This document shows, in pieces, positions 18,204 through 26,396 of a stretch of 64,000 bases of DNA. The stretch is from Marinomonas profundimaris (lineage in GTDB: Bacteria; Pseudomonadota; Gammaproteobacteria; Pseudomonadales; Marinomonadaceae): positions 1 to 64,000 of the forward strand of contig NZ_AYOZ01000007.1 of NCBI RefSeq assembly GCF_000508165.1, read 5' to 3'. The position numbers were made by a program, and so were the translations under genes. The stretch's first letter is position 1, and every line of letters starts with the position of its first letter. The notes below the pieces were generated by a model. The model saw only the letters and a list, made by a program, of their open reading frames with translations, did not search any database and was not told the DNA's origin.

Positions 18204-19196
18204 TTAAACGGCAGAGATGCTTGTCCACCAAGGTAGAACGCGTTTAATCTGAATAGGAAAGGCACTTTCAAGCATATCAAACACCAAATTGGCATCTTGT
18301 GCTGGGTAAGTACCAATCACGCGAAGCGAAGCAATACTGGGGTCGAGGTTTATGTAGCCATGACGATAACGACCTACTTCTGCAATGAAGTCCGATAACG
18401 CCATATCATCAACAATCAATAAACCACGTGTCCAAGATTCATGAATGGCTAACGCTGGCTGACTATGACCAATAGATTGCTCATCAAATACCACTTCTTC
18501 ACCGGCGCTTACTTTCCTCTGAGCGCCAGATGAAAGCGGTGTCAATGTAACGGTCCCGTCATAAACCGCCAAAATGGCTTGCTGATTTGAAAGGTGGCGC
18601 AAGCAAAAACGAGCCTTGGCAGTCACTGACGTCATCACCGCTTGTTTGCAAGCGACACTGAATGGACGAGCGTCTATTCGATCATCGGCTTCAAACAAGG
18701 CTTCCCCTTCCACCAACGCCAGCTGGCGAACAGAGGACGAAGCGGCACGATTCAGCGCACTGTTCGTATTGAGCCAAACTTTTGTGCCATCCGCCAAAGA
18801 AAAGTGACTCATCTCGCCTACGGCGGTATGAAAATCAGCCGTCCAAGACGCCACCATCGAAGGCAGCGATGTTTGCTCCCAACCGAACCAGCCTAAAGAT
18901 ACCACTCCGGCGACACTCATAACGCCTTTCATCATTTGACGACGGCTGATGTCTCTTGAACCACTGGCGTCCAAAACTCGCCCTGCGGATTGCTGTAAAG
19001 AGTTGCCCTGAAAAGAGGAAAACATCGCACCAACCGATTCAACCTGCTTCCATGCTTTGCGGTGTTCTATATTTGCTTCAAGCCAAACCTGCCAAGCATC
19101 GCGCTCTGCTTTGGAAGCCGACTCGTCAGACAAAATGGCAAACCATTCAGACGCTTCTTCTAAATGAATAAAATGAGGGGATTTCAGAGATGTCAT
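18204..19196 (-). CDS. FecR-family anti-sigma/sigma regulator
   Basis: A 330-residue inner-membrane regulator that carries the surface signal from the receptor's STN domain to the sigma factor. The N-terminal cytosolic DUF4880-like part (about 10-50) has the usual W-rich pattern (AERDAWQVWLEANIEHRKAW). A single hydrophobic segment follows at about 88-106, then the periplasmic FecR domain (about 115-215) and a C-terminal STN-like region. SRRQMMK just before the membrane segment resembles a twin-arginine export motif. It starts 12 nt after the sigma stop without a clear ribosome site, suggesting translational coupling. Confidence 0.92.
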   Translation of the reverse strand: MTSLKSPHFIHLEEASEWFAILSDESASKAERDAWQVWLEANIEHRKAWKQVESVGAMFSSFQGNSLQQSAGRVLDASGSRDISRRQMMKGVMSVAGVVSLGWFGWEQTSLPSMVASWTADFHTAVGEMSHFSLADGTKVWLNTNSALNRAASSSVRQLALVEGEALFEADDRIDARPFSVACKQAVMTSVTAKARFCLRHLSNQQAILAVYDGTVTLTPLSSGAQRKVSAGEEVVFDEQSIGHSQPALAIHESWTRGLLIVDDMALSDFIAEVGRYRHGYINLDPSIASLRVIGTYPAQDANLVFDMLESAFPIQIKRVLPWWTSISAV

Positions 19197-19208
19197 AAAG
19201 GAAACGTT

Positions 19209-19721
19209 CTATAGATCGGATTGAAGTAAAACACACTGTAACATGGCTTGCGCCATATAACGCTTAATCATGCGCTCAGAAACAGACAAACGCTCCGCGA
19301 TTTCACGATAGGTTAAGCCATGTATTTGAGACAAAATGAGGGTGTTGGCGACTTTTTTGGGGAGTTTTGCGATCATCGCATCGAGCTCACACAGTAGCTC
19401 AATCATGGATGCAGCGTGTTCCGCAGAAGGCGCATAGTCTTCTTCTCGGAGCGCCAGAGATTCCAACCATGCTTGCTCAACTTGTCGTCTTCGCCAATGA
19501 TCAATGTACAAACCTTTTGCAATCGTACTCAGGAACGCTCTCGCTTCCCCTATACACGTAAAAGAGCTTGGTTTTTTCAGTAATCGAACAAAAGTGTCTT
19601 GAGTTAAGTCCGCCGCTGACTCATCACAGCCTAATTTTTTACGAATCCATCCTGTTAACCATTGGTGATGTTCTACATACAAATCACCAACTTCCTGCGT
19701 CGCTCGCTGTTCAGGATTCAT
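19209..19721 (-). CDS. ECF sigma factor, FecI-like
   Basis: A 170-residue extracytoplasmic-function sigma factor. Region 2 is seen in DLTQDTFVRLLKK and region 4 in the helix-turn-helix LTYREIAERLSVSERMIKRY. It is expected to transcribe the adjacent receptor and peptidase genes when FecR relays a ligand signal, and to be kept low in iron-rich cells by the Fur-like box 57 bp upstream. The AGG of GAGGTTTT lies about 12 nt before the ATG, so the start is plausible but not certain. Confidence 0.94.
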   Translation of the reverse strand: MNPEQRATQEVGDLYVEHHQWLTGWIRKKLGCDESAADLTQDTFVRLLKKPSSFTCIGEARAFLSTIAKGLYIDHWRRRQVEQAWLESLALREEDYAPSAEHAASMIELLCELDAMIAKLPKKVANTLILSQIHGLTYREIAERLSVSERMIKRYMAQAMLQCVLLQSDL

Positions 19722-19777
19722 CGGATGAAAACCTCATTGCTTCACATGTGTTTAAAGTGTGATCAAAATACACTAAA

Positions 19778-19792
19778 TGAGAATCGATATCA
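19778..19792 (-). promoter_or_regulatory. Fur-like box upstream of the ECF sigma gene
   Basis: TGAGAATCGATATCA matches the 7-1-7 Fur dyad (TGATAAT-N-ATTATCA) at 11 of 14 defined positions. Its place just upstream of a FecI-type gene is where iron repression is expected. Confidence 0.75.
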
Positions 19793-19859
19793 ATAAAATC
19801 CCATAAAAATCCCCAATCACTCTACCGATCTTACGTAAAAAATCACACCAAAAGACACA

Positions 19860-20525
19860 TTATAACGTCGTAAAGCTTCCGCCTTTTTCAATCGCTTTTT
19901 GATACGCTGGCTGTGCTTCAACTTGTTTGATAAAACGCGCAATATTAGGGAATTCAGACAAATCCATACGGGTACTGGACGCTTGTATCGGAAAACTCAT
20001 TTGGATGTCTGCTGCGGTTAACTCATCACCAACAAACCAAGTATGCTCACCCAGTGTTTTTTCCATAAACAACATTTGCGGTTTAATGCGCGGCATGATG
20101 AATTTTTCCTGAACCTTATCCGTTAACATCTTTGCAATCGGTTTTGCAAAAAATGGCATCGGGTTCTTTGGCACTTTCATCATCACCAACTTCATCACCA
20201 AAAGGGGCATCAAAGACCCTTCAGCGAAATGCAACCAATAGCGGTAATCTAATAACGCTTGCCCGTCTATCGGTCTTAAACGCTTCTCTGTGTCATATCG
20301 ATCCAACAAATACTCAATTATCGCTCCAGACTCCGCCACGGTTAACTCACCATCGGTAATCACAGGAGACTTGCCCAACGGGTGTATCGCTTTCAAAGAT
20401 TCTGGACCTGACGCGGTCAAAGGATCGCGTTTATATTCGACAATGTCATAGTCGAGCCCAAGCTCCTCCAATAACCATAAAATACGCTGAGAGCGAGAGT
20501 TTTCTAAATGATGAACAGTAATCAT
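19860..20525 (-). CDS. Glutathione S-transferase family protein
   Basis: A 221-residue cytoplasmic GST. The N-terminal thioredoxin-like domain has SRSQRILWLLEEL (catalytic Ser near residue 10-12), the cis-proline motif KSPVITD and the glutathione-binding ESGAIIEYL. A helical C-terminal domain follows (about 85-221). A strong AAGGAGG precedes the ATG. The substrate is unknown. The upstream region contains CAAGTTATACGGTAT, close to a sequence ahead of the oxidoreductase gene at 23093, so the two may share a regulator. Confidence 0.93.
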   Translation of the reverse strand: MITVHHLENSRSQRILWLLEELGLDYDIVEYKRDPLTASGPESLKAIHPLGKSPVITDGELTVAESGAIIEYLLDRYDTEKRLRPIDGQALLDYRYWLHFAEGSLMPLLVMKLVMMKVPKNPMPFFAKPIAKMLTDKVQEKFIMPRIKPQMLFMEKTLGEHTWFVGDELTAADIQMSFPIQASSTRMDLSEFPNIARFIKQVEAQPAYQKAIEKGGSFTTL

Positions 20526-20582
20526 ATTGCCTCCTTAAATTGCCTTATAACAAGTGAACGAATGCGGTTAATTCATATACTA

Positions 20583-20597
20583 CAAGTTATACGGTAT
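20583..20597 (-). promoter_or_regulatory. Candidate shared operator upstream of GST gene
   Basis: CAAGTTATACGGTAT lies 58 bp upstream of the GST start. It matches 13 of 15 positions of CAAGTTGTACAGTAT at 23053-23067 ahead of the NADP oxidoreductase gene. Two LysR genes lie between the sites. Function is inferred from repetition only. Confidence 0.4.
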
Positions 20598-20782
20598 TTG
20601 GCGAAAAAAAGATGACACTAAGAAGAGATGTTTGATCAACGTTTAACAAAGTTCGACGGCATTAATGAATGAGGAGTGAGCTTGTATGCGCATAAATAAC
20701 AGCATTAAAGCTAGATACATTGTATGAAAAACACGGGGAAGGAATAGATGCTGTAAAAACAACAGCACCTATAATAGATGAT

Positions 20783-20980
20783 CTAACCAGATTTCTTGAC
20801 GGTCTCAGAAAACAGTTCACCGGAAATTGCCCAATCTTCCGTTTTCACATCATTAAAAATGACATAAACATACTGTGGATCAACACCTGCGTTTTTTGCT
20901 ATTGATTCTGTAACGTCTTTAGCGATCTGAGCTTTCGCACTATCACGGCCTTCAAACATCTGAATATTTACAACTGGCAT
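20783..20980 (-). CDS. 4-oxalocrotonate tautomerase family protein
   Basis: A 65-residue tautomerase-superfamily subunit. The mature protein would start with the catalytic Pro (MPVVNIQMFEGRD), followed by the family pattern of a beta strand, a long helix (KAQIAKDVTESIAKNAG) and VYVIFNDVKTEDWAISG. Such subunits form hexamers or dimers in the cytoplasm. AGGAG precedes the start at good spacing. With the neighbouring GST and oxidoreductase it suggests handling of reactive carbonyl or aromatic compounds; the substrate is not identifiable. Confidence 0.92.
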   Translation of the reverse strand: MPVVNIQMFEGRDSAKAQIAKDVTESIAKNAGVDPQYVYVIFNDVKTEDWAISGELFSETVKKSG

Positions 20981-21109
20981 GGTAACTCCTCATTGGTCTA
21001 CATTTTAGTTTTGCATCTCTGCACTTGATGAAAAACATAGTAACGTGAGGAGCATTGGCGAATAAATACGCTCTGACTCCATTCTGTGTAGCGAATTATT
21101 CAACAATCA

Positions 21110-22033
21110 TTAAGCAAACTTACCTTCCGCTGAAATACGGACAAACTCATCAATAATAAATCTAACACCTGGCATCAAATGTCGATTGCTTGGCCAAATG
21201 AGGTTCAAGCCCGTCAACGACGGTGTAAGAGCGGGCAGAATGGGGACCAGCTCTCCCGCCACAATAAAAGGACGCAATAACGACTCAGGAAATTGTATGA
21301 TGCCCGCCCCAGCAACACAGGCATCTACCATGGCATCGCCATCACTTATTTGATGATGCGGTGTGGCGTGACAGTACACATCATCGCCTGAATCTGATTT
21401 CACTAACCATGGCAGCGGGCGCCCTCCTCGCCAAGCCATCACGCAGCGGTGTGCGTTTAATTCCTCTAACGAAACAGGCAGGCCGTACTGTGCAAGATAA
21501 TCAGGCGAAGCACATAATATGAGACGCTGTTCGTTCAGCTGCTTTGCAATTAGATCACCGCTGTCTTTTAAAGCGCCGAAACGAAATGCCAAATCAAACC
21601 CAGAATCTAATGGGTCGATCAGCTTATCATTAAAGGTAATCGTCAGCTTCAACTCTGGGTATTGCGCGGCCATTTTCAATAGTAGAGGCATGACAACCTG
21701 CCTTCCAAAAGCGGAAGGCACATCAATACGTACGTTGCCACTTGGTCGCTGTTGCTTGTTTTTTAAGCTAAGCTCTGCCGTTTCCAATATTGTCAACGCC
21801 GATTCACAACTTGCTAGGTACGCTTCACCTTCGGTTGTTAAGCTCAGCTTGCGAGTCGTCCGATGAAATAATTTAGTGGATAAATGCAACTCTAGCTTTG
21901 CAATACTTTTGCCTAACGCAGATTTTGAAATGCCTAATTCATCTGCCGCTGTTGTGAAACTGCCGGCTTTCGCCGCAGCGACGAAGTAAATAATGGAACG
22001 TATTGAATCGGCGACTATCGGAATATTGGTCAT
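21110..22033 (-). CDS. LysR-family transcriptional regulator
   Basis: A 307-residue LysR regulator. The winged helix-turn-helix is at about 18-60 (GSFTTAADELGISKSALGKSIAKLE); the periplasmic-binding-like effector domain starts at about 95. It belongs to the group close to DhcR/YafC-type LysR proteins, often regulating nearby oxidoreductases. It lies downstream of the second LysR gene in the same direction (78 nt apart), and upstream of the tautomerase and GST genes. The targets are inferred from position only. Confidence 0.93.
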   Translation of the reverse strand: MTNIPIVADSIRSIIYFVAAAKAGSFTTAADELGISKSALGKSIAKLELHLSTKLFHRTTRKLSLTTEGEAYLASCESALTILETAELSLKNKQQRPSGNVRIDVPSAFGRQVVMPLLLKMAAQYPELKLTITFNDKLIDPLDSGFDLAFRFGALKDSGDLIAKQLNEQRLILCASPDYLAQYGLPVSLEELNAHRCVMAWRGGRPLPWLVKSDSGDDVYCHATPHHQISDGDAMVDACVAGAGIIQFPESLLRPFIVAGELVPILPALTPSLTGLNLIWPSNRHLMPGVRFIIDEFVRISAEGKFA

Positions 22034-22111
22034 TTTAGAACCCTATTGACTTTTCATTGGTTGATAATAAACATTCAGTCTATGGTGTAAAACCCGTTGA
22101 TATAAGCTATA

Positions 22112-22996
22112 TCAGGACCCAAAGTGGCTCAGAGTAAAGTCAATAAAACTGCGTAGTTTGGGCGTCATTCTACGATCCGGTGCGTACAGCAAGTGCATAG
22201 GTCTTGTTGGAACAGGGTAATTCGCCAATACTTCTACTAACCTGCCTGCTTCCATCTCCTTTTCAACTAGCTCTAACGGTTGAAGCATCACGCCCAACCC
22301 AGCAATCGCGGCTTTCATTAAAGCCTCCCCGCTATCCACCATTAAGCGACCTGAGACAGGCACCGACATCGGCCCAGACTCAGTCAAAAATGTCCAATGG
22401 GTACGTAACTCAGTATGAGAGAATCCTAAACATTCATGCTCCAATAAATCTGTGGGTTCAGAAATCGTCGGATGCTCAAGAATATAGTGTGGCGCCGCGC
22501 ATAAAACCAACTTATAAGGTCTCAGGGCACGCGCAATTAAACCACTATCAGACAGGTTTCCAACACGAAAAGCCACATCAAAACCTTCATCAATTAAATC
22601 GACCGTTCGGTTGGTTAAAGCCATTTCCACTTTTATATCTGGATACATTGCCATATATTCTGGCAGTAATGATGCAAGCGCATTCACACCAAAAGAAACG
22701 GGAGCGCTCACCCTCAATTTGCCAGTTGGCACCGCACGCACTTCCTGAACAAGACCACTAGCAACTTCCATTTCAGCCAAAATATTTTTTGACCTCTCAT
22801 AAAAACTGATCCCAATATCCGTTAAATGCTGACTACGAGTTGTTCGATTAATCAATTTCACACCCAAACTTTGCTCAAGAAACCGAATGTGCTTACCAAT
22901 CAACTGCGATGACATATTCATTGCTTCAGCAACGGCAGAGAATGACCCCAGCTCAACAGACTTAACAAAAATCTCAATACTTAATAAACGATCCAT
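22112..22996 (-). CDS. LysR-family transcriptional regulator, divergent to an oxidoreductase gene
   Basis: A 294-residue LysR regulator. I chose ATG 22996 because AAGG lies 8 nt upstream; an in-frame GTG sits three codons earlier. The helix-turn-helix is at about 15-55 (GSFSAVAEAMNMSSQLIGKHIRFLE) and the effector domain runs from about 90 to the end. It is divergent from the NADP-dependent oxidoreductase gene at 23093 with under 100 bp between, the usual arrangement for a LysR protein controlling its neighbour and itself. A 19-bp dyad lies directly at its ribosome site. Confidence 0.94.
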   Translation of the reverse strand: MDRLLSIEIFVKSVELGSFSAVAEAMNMSSQLIGKHIRFLEQSLGVKLINRTTRSQHLTDIGISFYERSKNILAEMEVASGLVQEVRAVPTGKLRVSAPVSFGVNALASLLPEYMAMYPDIKVEMALTNRTVDLIDEGFDVAFRVGNLSDSGLIARALRPYKLVLCAAPHYILEHPTISEPTDLLEHECLGFSHTELRTHWTFLTESGPMSVPVSGRLMVDSGEALMKAAIAGLGVMLQPLELVEKEMEAGRLVEVLANYPVPTRPMHLLYAPDRRMTPKLRSFIDFTLSHFGS

Positions 22997-23015
22997 TTGA
23001 AACACCTTGTTTCAA
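22997..23015. promoter_or_regulatory. Perfect dyad at the LysR start
   Basis: TTGAAACA and TGTTTCAA are perfect complements around CCT, directly before the LysR start codon at 22994-22996. The ribosome site is inside the dyad, so it could be an autoregulatory operator or an mRNA hairpin hiding the ribosome site. Confidence 0.5.
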
Positions 23016-23052
23016 GTAAAGCTACAAAGAAGACATTTATCCTCATACATTT

Positions 23053-23067
23053 CAAGTTGTACAGTAT
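23053..23067 (+). promoter_or_regulatory. Candidate shared operator upstream of the oxidoreductase gene
   Basis: CAAGTTGTACAGTAT lies 26 bp before the oxidoreductase start and nearly matches the sequence upstream of the GST gene (20583-20597). It sits in the divergent promoter region of the LysR gene. Confidence 0.4.
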
Positions 23068-23092
23068 ATTTTTAACTTACAACGAGAAAATA

Positions 23093-23719
23093 ATGATGAA
23101 CATTGCCATTCTTGGTACAGGAAATATGGCCGCTGGCTTCGTTGACGCTCTTGCGCCTAAATATAAAGTAACAATAGGCGCTCGAGATCCGGCGAAAGCT
23201 GCGGCACTCGCTGAAAAATCTGCCTATGACGTAGAAAGCGGGAGTATTTCGGCCGCAATAGCGGTATCGGATCTCGTGTTACTTGCACTGCCTTTCTCCG
23301 CCATCAAAGACGTGTTAAGTGCCGCTTCTAATATGGATAAAAAAACACTGATCGATATATACAACCCTGTGACAGAGGATTTCCAGCAGCTTTCTCTTGG
23401 ACATACCACCTCTGCCGCAGAAGAGATTCAGACCATTGTGCCAAACGCTTATGTCGTCAAAGCATTCAATACTATTTTTGCCCCACTTCTCCCCGAAGAA
23501 GCTCATCATGACCAACATCTACAAGTTTTATTAGCGTCTGATAATGAACCGGCAAAAGCCATCATATCTGAGATTGCTTCATCGATAGGCTTTACCGCCA
23601 TTGATGCTGGTCCGTTAAAGAACGCTCGGTTTTTAGAGCCAATTGGCGCGATGAACATTCAATTTGGTTTCTTCCTCGGGCAAGGCACCAACATTGCACC
23701 AATATGGAAACATTTATAA
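23093..23719 (+). CDS. NADPH-dependent F420 reductase-like (COG2085) oxidoreductase
   Basis: A 208-residue NAD(P)-binding protein of the F420-reductase-like family. It begins MMNIAILGTGNMAAG, a Rossmann motif with GTGNMA, and continues IGARDPAKAAAL, where an Arg typical of NADPH binding follows the second strand. VVKAFNTIF is another family hallmark. Two adjacent ATGs (23093, 23096) are possible, with GAG upstream; frames extending further upstream are too long for the family. F420 itself is unlikely in this organism, so the real substrate is unknown. Transcribed divergently from the LysR gene at 22996. Confidence 0.88.
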   Translation: MMNIAILGTGNMAAGFVDALAPKYKVTIGARDPAKAAALAEKSAYDVESGSISAAIAVSDLVLLALPFSAIKDVLSAASNMDKKTLIDIYNPVTEDFQQLSLGHTTSAAEEIQTIVPNAYVVKAFNTIFAPLLPEEAHHDQHLQVLLASDNEPAKAIISEIASSIGFTAIDAGPLKNARFLEPIGAMNIQFGFFLGQGTNIAPIWKHL

Positions 23720-23738
23720 TCACGATATAAACACAAGG

Positions 23739-23774
23739 ATAAGGGCCGTTTCGGAATGCCATTCGTGCCCTTAT
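23739..23774 (+). terminator. Hairpin after the oxidoreductase gene
   Basis: ATAAGGGC pairs with GCCCTTAT, and an inner imperfect dyad (CGGAATG with CATTCG) strengthens the stem. It starts 19 nt after the stop. There is no long T-run, so it is a possible terminator only. Confidence 0.45.
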
Positions 23775-23891
23775 AAATCGATACCTTTCTATTTTTCGAA
23801 ACCGCCTTCTCTTTAACCAAATCACTAAAAGGCTCACAAGAAAAATCAACACTCCCAGCAGACAACTTTTTCATTTCCAAGGAATCACATC

Positions 23892-24885
23892 ATGAAAACT
23901 CGTCAAAAAATAATTCTATTTTTTGTGGCTTCTCTTTACTCTTTTGCACCTGTCGTTGGAGCAAAACCCGCAGTAGAAGTACTGCAAAACGATTTTATTT
24001 TTCCAAATAAAATAACAGGATTACCGACCAAACTCTCAGACTTCAAAGACCTAAAAATTAATTATTTCACGACAAACGACGATGTCAAAATAGCGTACTG
24101 GGAAGCGGGTGAAGGGGAACCAATAATTTTCATTCCAGGCTGGTCTGCAAATGGCGCTGAATACATAAACGTGATGTATTTGCTGAGCAAAAAATACCAT
24201 GTTTACGTTTTAGACCCGAGAAACCAAGGTCTATCCGATAGAGTGAAATTCGGTAATCGCATTAGCCGATATTCCATGGACCTAAAGCAGTTTGTCGATC
24301 ACCTAAATCTATCAAAAGTAAACGTTAGTGGTTGGTCTATGGGCGCCTCAGTTTTATGGGGTTATATTGACTTGTTTGGCACACAATCTATAAAAACACT
24401 GTCATTAATTGATGAGCCTATTTCCATTTACACACACTCAAATTGGTCAGAAGAAGAACGACTCAATGCCGGTGGAATGACCACCTCTGCTGAAAAAATG
24501 ATTGCCGCCTATTCAGGTACGCCAATGAGCGAAGACATTGTCGATATGAGTGTCATGGCTCGATACATCGCAAATGATTCTTTGTATTTCCAAAACTCAG
24601 AAGCCTTTGCATCCGCTACCATAAAGAACAATTTCGACTCTATGAGCCAAATACTGTTCGATCATGCGATGAATGATTGGCGTGATGAAAATAGACGTGC
24701 CTACGGCCATTTTTAGCGGTGATTACAGCCACAACATACGCAGCCAGCAATGGGCCAACTCGGTGATCCCTAATTCGGAGCTCTATATTTATACAAAGAA
24801 AGAAGAAGGTGATCATTTCTTAGCGTTCAAAAATCCCAAAAAATTCACGTCTGATTTAGATAGTTTTATAGAAAGAAATAAATGA
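23892..24885 (+). pseudogene. Alpha/beta hydrolase, frameshifted
   Basis: A secreted alpha/beta hydrolase broken by a frameshift. The first frame (23892-24716) has a signal peptide ending VVGA, a lid-side FIPGWSANG and the nucleophile elbow GWSMG, then stops after NDWRDENRRAYGHF. The rest of the fold continues in another frame from about 24690 to 24885 with IDVPTAIFSGDYSHN (acid residue) and GDHFLAF (catalytic His). Homologous proteins usually have about three residues between DWRD and the KIDVPT-like strand. Only one nucleotide remains here, so a deletion of about 8 nt would explain the break. Neither piece alone holds the full triad. A sequencing error cannot be excluded. Confidence 0.85.
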
Positions 24886-25207
24886 TCAAAATAGACCAAT
24901 ATCTGATACCTAAAAATCAGTGATGACAACCAAACACTCTAATACCCAAAAACCATGCCGAGAATAAGTTTCATACTCTGGCTTATCTCGATATGGATTT
25001 TGGACTTCCCAAGCGTTACTAAACAACCATTAACGCTAGAACCTAACTTGATTCAAGGTAGAACATCCTTTTGTAATCGTTATAATGTCTGCTTCAATGA
25101 CAAACGGTTATTTGCTCAGTATTACGGTAATAACAATTTCGCTCGCTTTTGACGCTCTGCATTACATCCTGCACAACCAACATTCACCTGACTATTGTGA
25201 TTACGCG
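24886..25207. other. Intergenic region without recognised feature
   Basis: About 320 bp between the broken hydrolase and the AraC gene. It is AT-rich. Short reading frames are present, but none has a ribosome site or resembles a known protein. It presumably holds the promoter of the AraC gene. Confidence 0.5.
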
Positions 25208-25957
25208 ATGAAAGACACCATTCAACTTACTTCGTCAGCACCGAGTGAAGAGCTATCCCACTTCGTTGAAAGCTTTTGGATGATTGAAAATCCGAGCGAT
25301 GAAGACGAAGAACTGTCGACTTTCCCGGATGGTGGTATTGATCTGTATTTTTTTCATAGCGCTGAATACCCTCTTCACATTTCACTTGTTGGGCTCGAAA
25401 CAGACGCGAAAGTCGGTACGATGCCCAGCCATTCAAGATTGCTTGGCGTTCGATTAAAAATATTAGCCTCTGAATATTTATTAGGCATGCCCGTCGCAGA
25501 TATTCTCAATGATCGCATCACACTAGATAATGGTTTTGCTGGCATTCACCTAGATGATCTACAGTGCTTCGATACATTTCATGAAAAGCTAAGCCTTTAT
25601 TTTTCTTCACAATTAATCACACCGATCGACCCCAGAAAAAAAATAATGTCCGAACTTATTTATCGCACGAATGGCGCGATTACGGTGACCGAAATAGCAA
25701 AATCAGCCAATTGGAGCAGTCGCCAAATCAATCGTTATTTCACTAAATGGCTTGGCCTACCCTTAAAAAGTTACTGCGACATTTTGCGTTTTCGTAACAG
25801 TTTCGACACGCTAAAAATGGGCGAACTCTTCCCTGAAGAAGGTTTTAACGATCAATCCCACTACATCAAGCTGATTAAAAAATACTCTCGCCTGACACCC
25901 AAACAATTGGCTCAAGACGAAAACGACCGATTTGTACAATTATATTCAGACGATTAG
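25208..25957 (+). CDS. AraC-family transcriptional regulator
   Basis: A 249-residue regulator. The N-terminal part (about 1-120) resembles the DUF6597 sensing domain found in AraC proteins (EELSHFVESFWMIENP, FPDGGIDLYF). The C-terminal AraC DNA-binding domain holds the first helix-turn-helix (ITVTEIAKSANWSSRQINRYFTKW) and the second around GFNDQSHYIKLIKKYSRLTPKQL. The ATG at 25208 gives the usual length; a longer frame begins at 25085 but its first 41 residues look unlike the family. The ribosome site is weak. The target is unknown; the broken hydrolase is the nearest candidate. Confidence 0.86.
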   Translation: MKDTIQLTSSAPSEELSHFVESFWMIENPSDEDEELSTFPDGGIDLYFFHSAEYPLHISLVGLETDAKVGTMPSHSRLLGVRLKILASEYLLGMPVADILNDRITLDNGFAGIHLDDLQCFDTFHEKLSLYFSSQLITPIDPRKKIMSELIYRTNGAITVTEIAKSANWSSRQINRYFTKWLGLPLKSYCDILRFRNSFDTLKMGELFPEEGFNDQSHYIKLIKKYSRLTPKQLAQDENDRFVQLYSDD

Positions 25958-26130
25958 TCCTATCATCCCCTCCGCTTAATATCTAATTACGAGAGCCCTT
26001 TTCATCAAAAGCCACGGCGCACTGTACTTTCTAGGCCTCGCTTCGGTTAAACAAAACCTTATTTTGAACAACTGTGAATCTCGTACTTTTATCATATCTA
26101 ACTTGTTCAGCATAAAACCAAATTACACAT

Positions 26131-26146
26131 GGTTATCATTATTACT
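26131..26146 (+). promoter_or_regulatory. Distal Fur-like sequence
   Basis: GGTTATCATTATTACT; its reverse complement contains AATAATGATAAC, close to the Fur repeat GATAATGATAAT (10 of 12). It lies about 250 bp before the receptor gene. Confidence 0.4.
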
Positions 26147-26328
26147 TTTATCTCGATCATTTTTATGAAGGTTGGTCGTCAGCATCAATCGTGCGGTATT
26201 GGCCATGACATAAGAGAGAGATCCACTGTCAATATTGAGCCTTAAATCGCTGAACGGGTTGCCCAATATCCCAAACTAAAAAGCAAAGATGCATTTGGAA
26301 TGAGGGCAACTAAGAATCCAAAATATGA

Positions 26329-26345
26329 ATTGATAATCATTAATG
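26329..26345 (+). promoter_or_regulatory. Fur-like box upstream of the siderophore receptor gene
   Basis: ATTGATAATCATTAATG contains GATAATCATTA, the core of the 19-bp Fur consensus, 52 bp before the start codon. Iron-repressed expression of the receptor is expected. Confidence 0.75.
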
Positions 26346-26396
26346 CCTAGATCTTTACTTAGATTAATTGGAAAATAGAAGACGGAGAAGAATACG

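Larger units (their letters stand above)
25958..26396. other. Long upstream region of the TonB siderophore receptor gene
   Basis: About 440 bp with no credible gene. It contains two Fur-like sequences (26131-26146 and 26329-26345). I saw no terminator, tRNA or transposon remnant in it. Confidence 0.6.

Noticed and set aside
24955-25152. Reading frame of 65 codons between the broken hydrolase and the AraC gene
   Set aside because: No ribosome site, no recognisable family. It has no support beyond being open.
25958-26396. Transposase or gene remnant upstream of the TonB siderophore receptor
   Set aside because: Translations of all frames are broken by stops and nothing resembles a transposase. 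Only the Fur-like sites could be supported.
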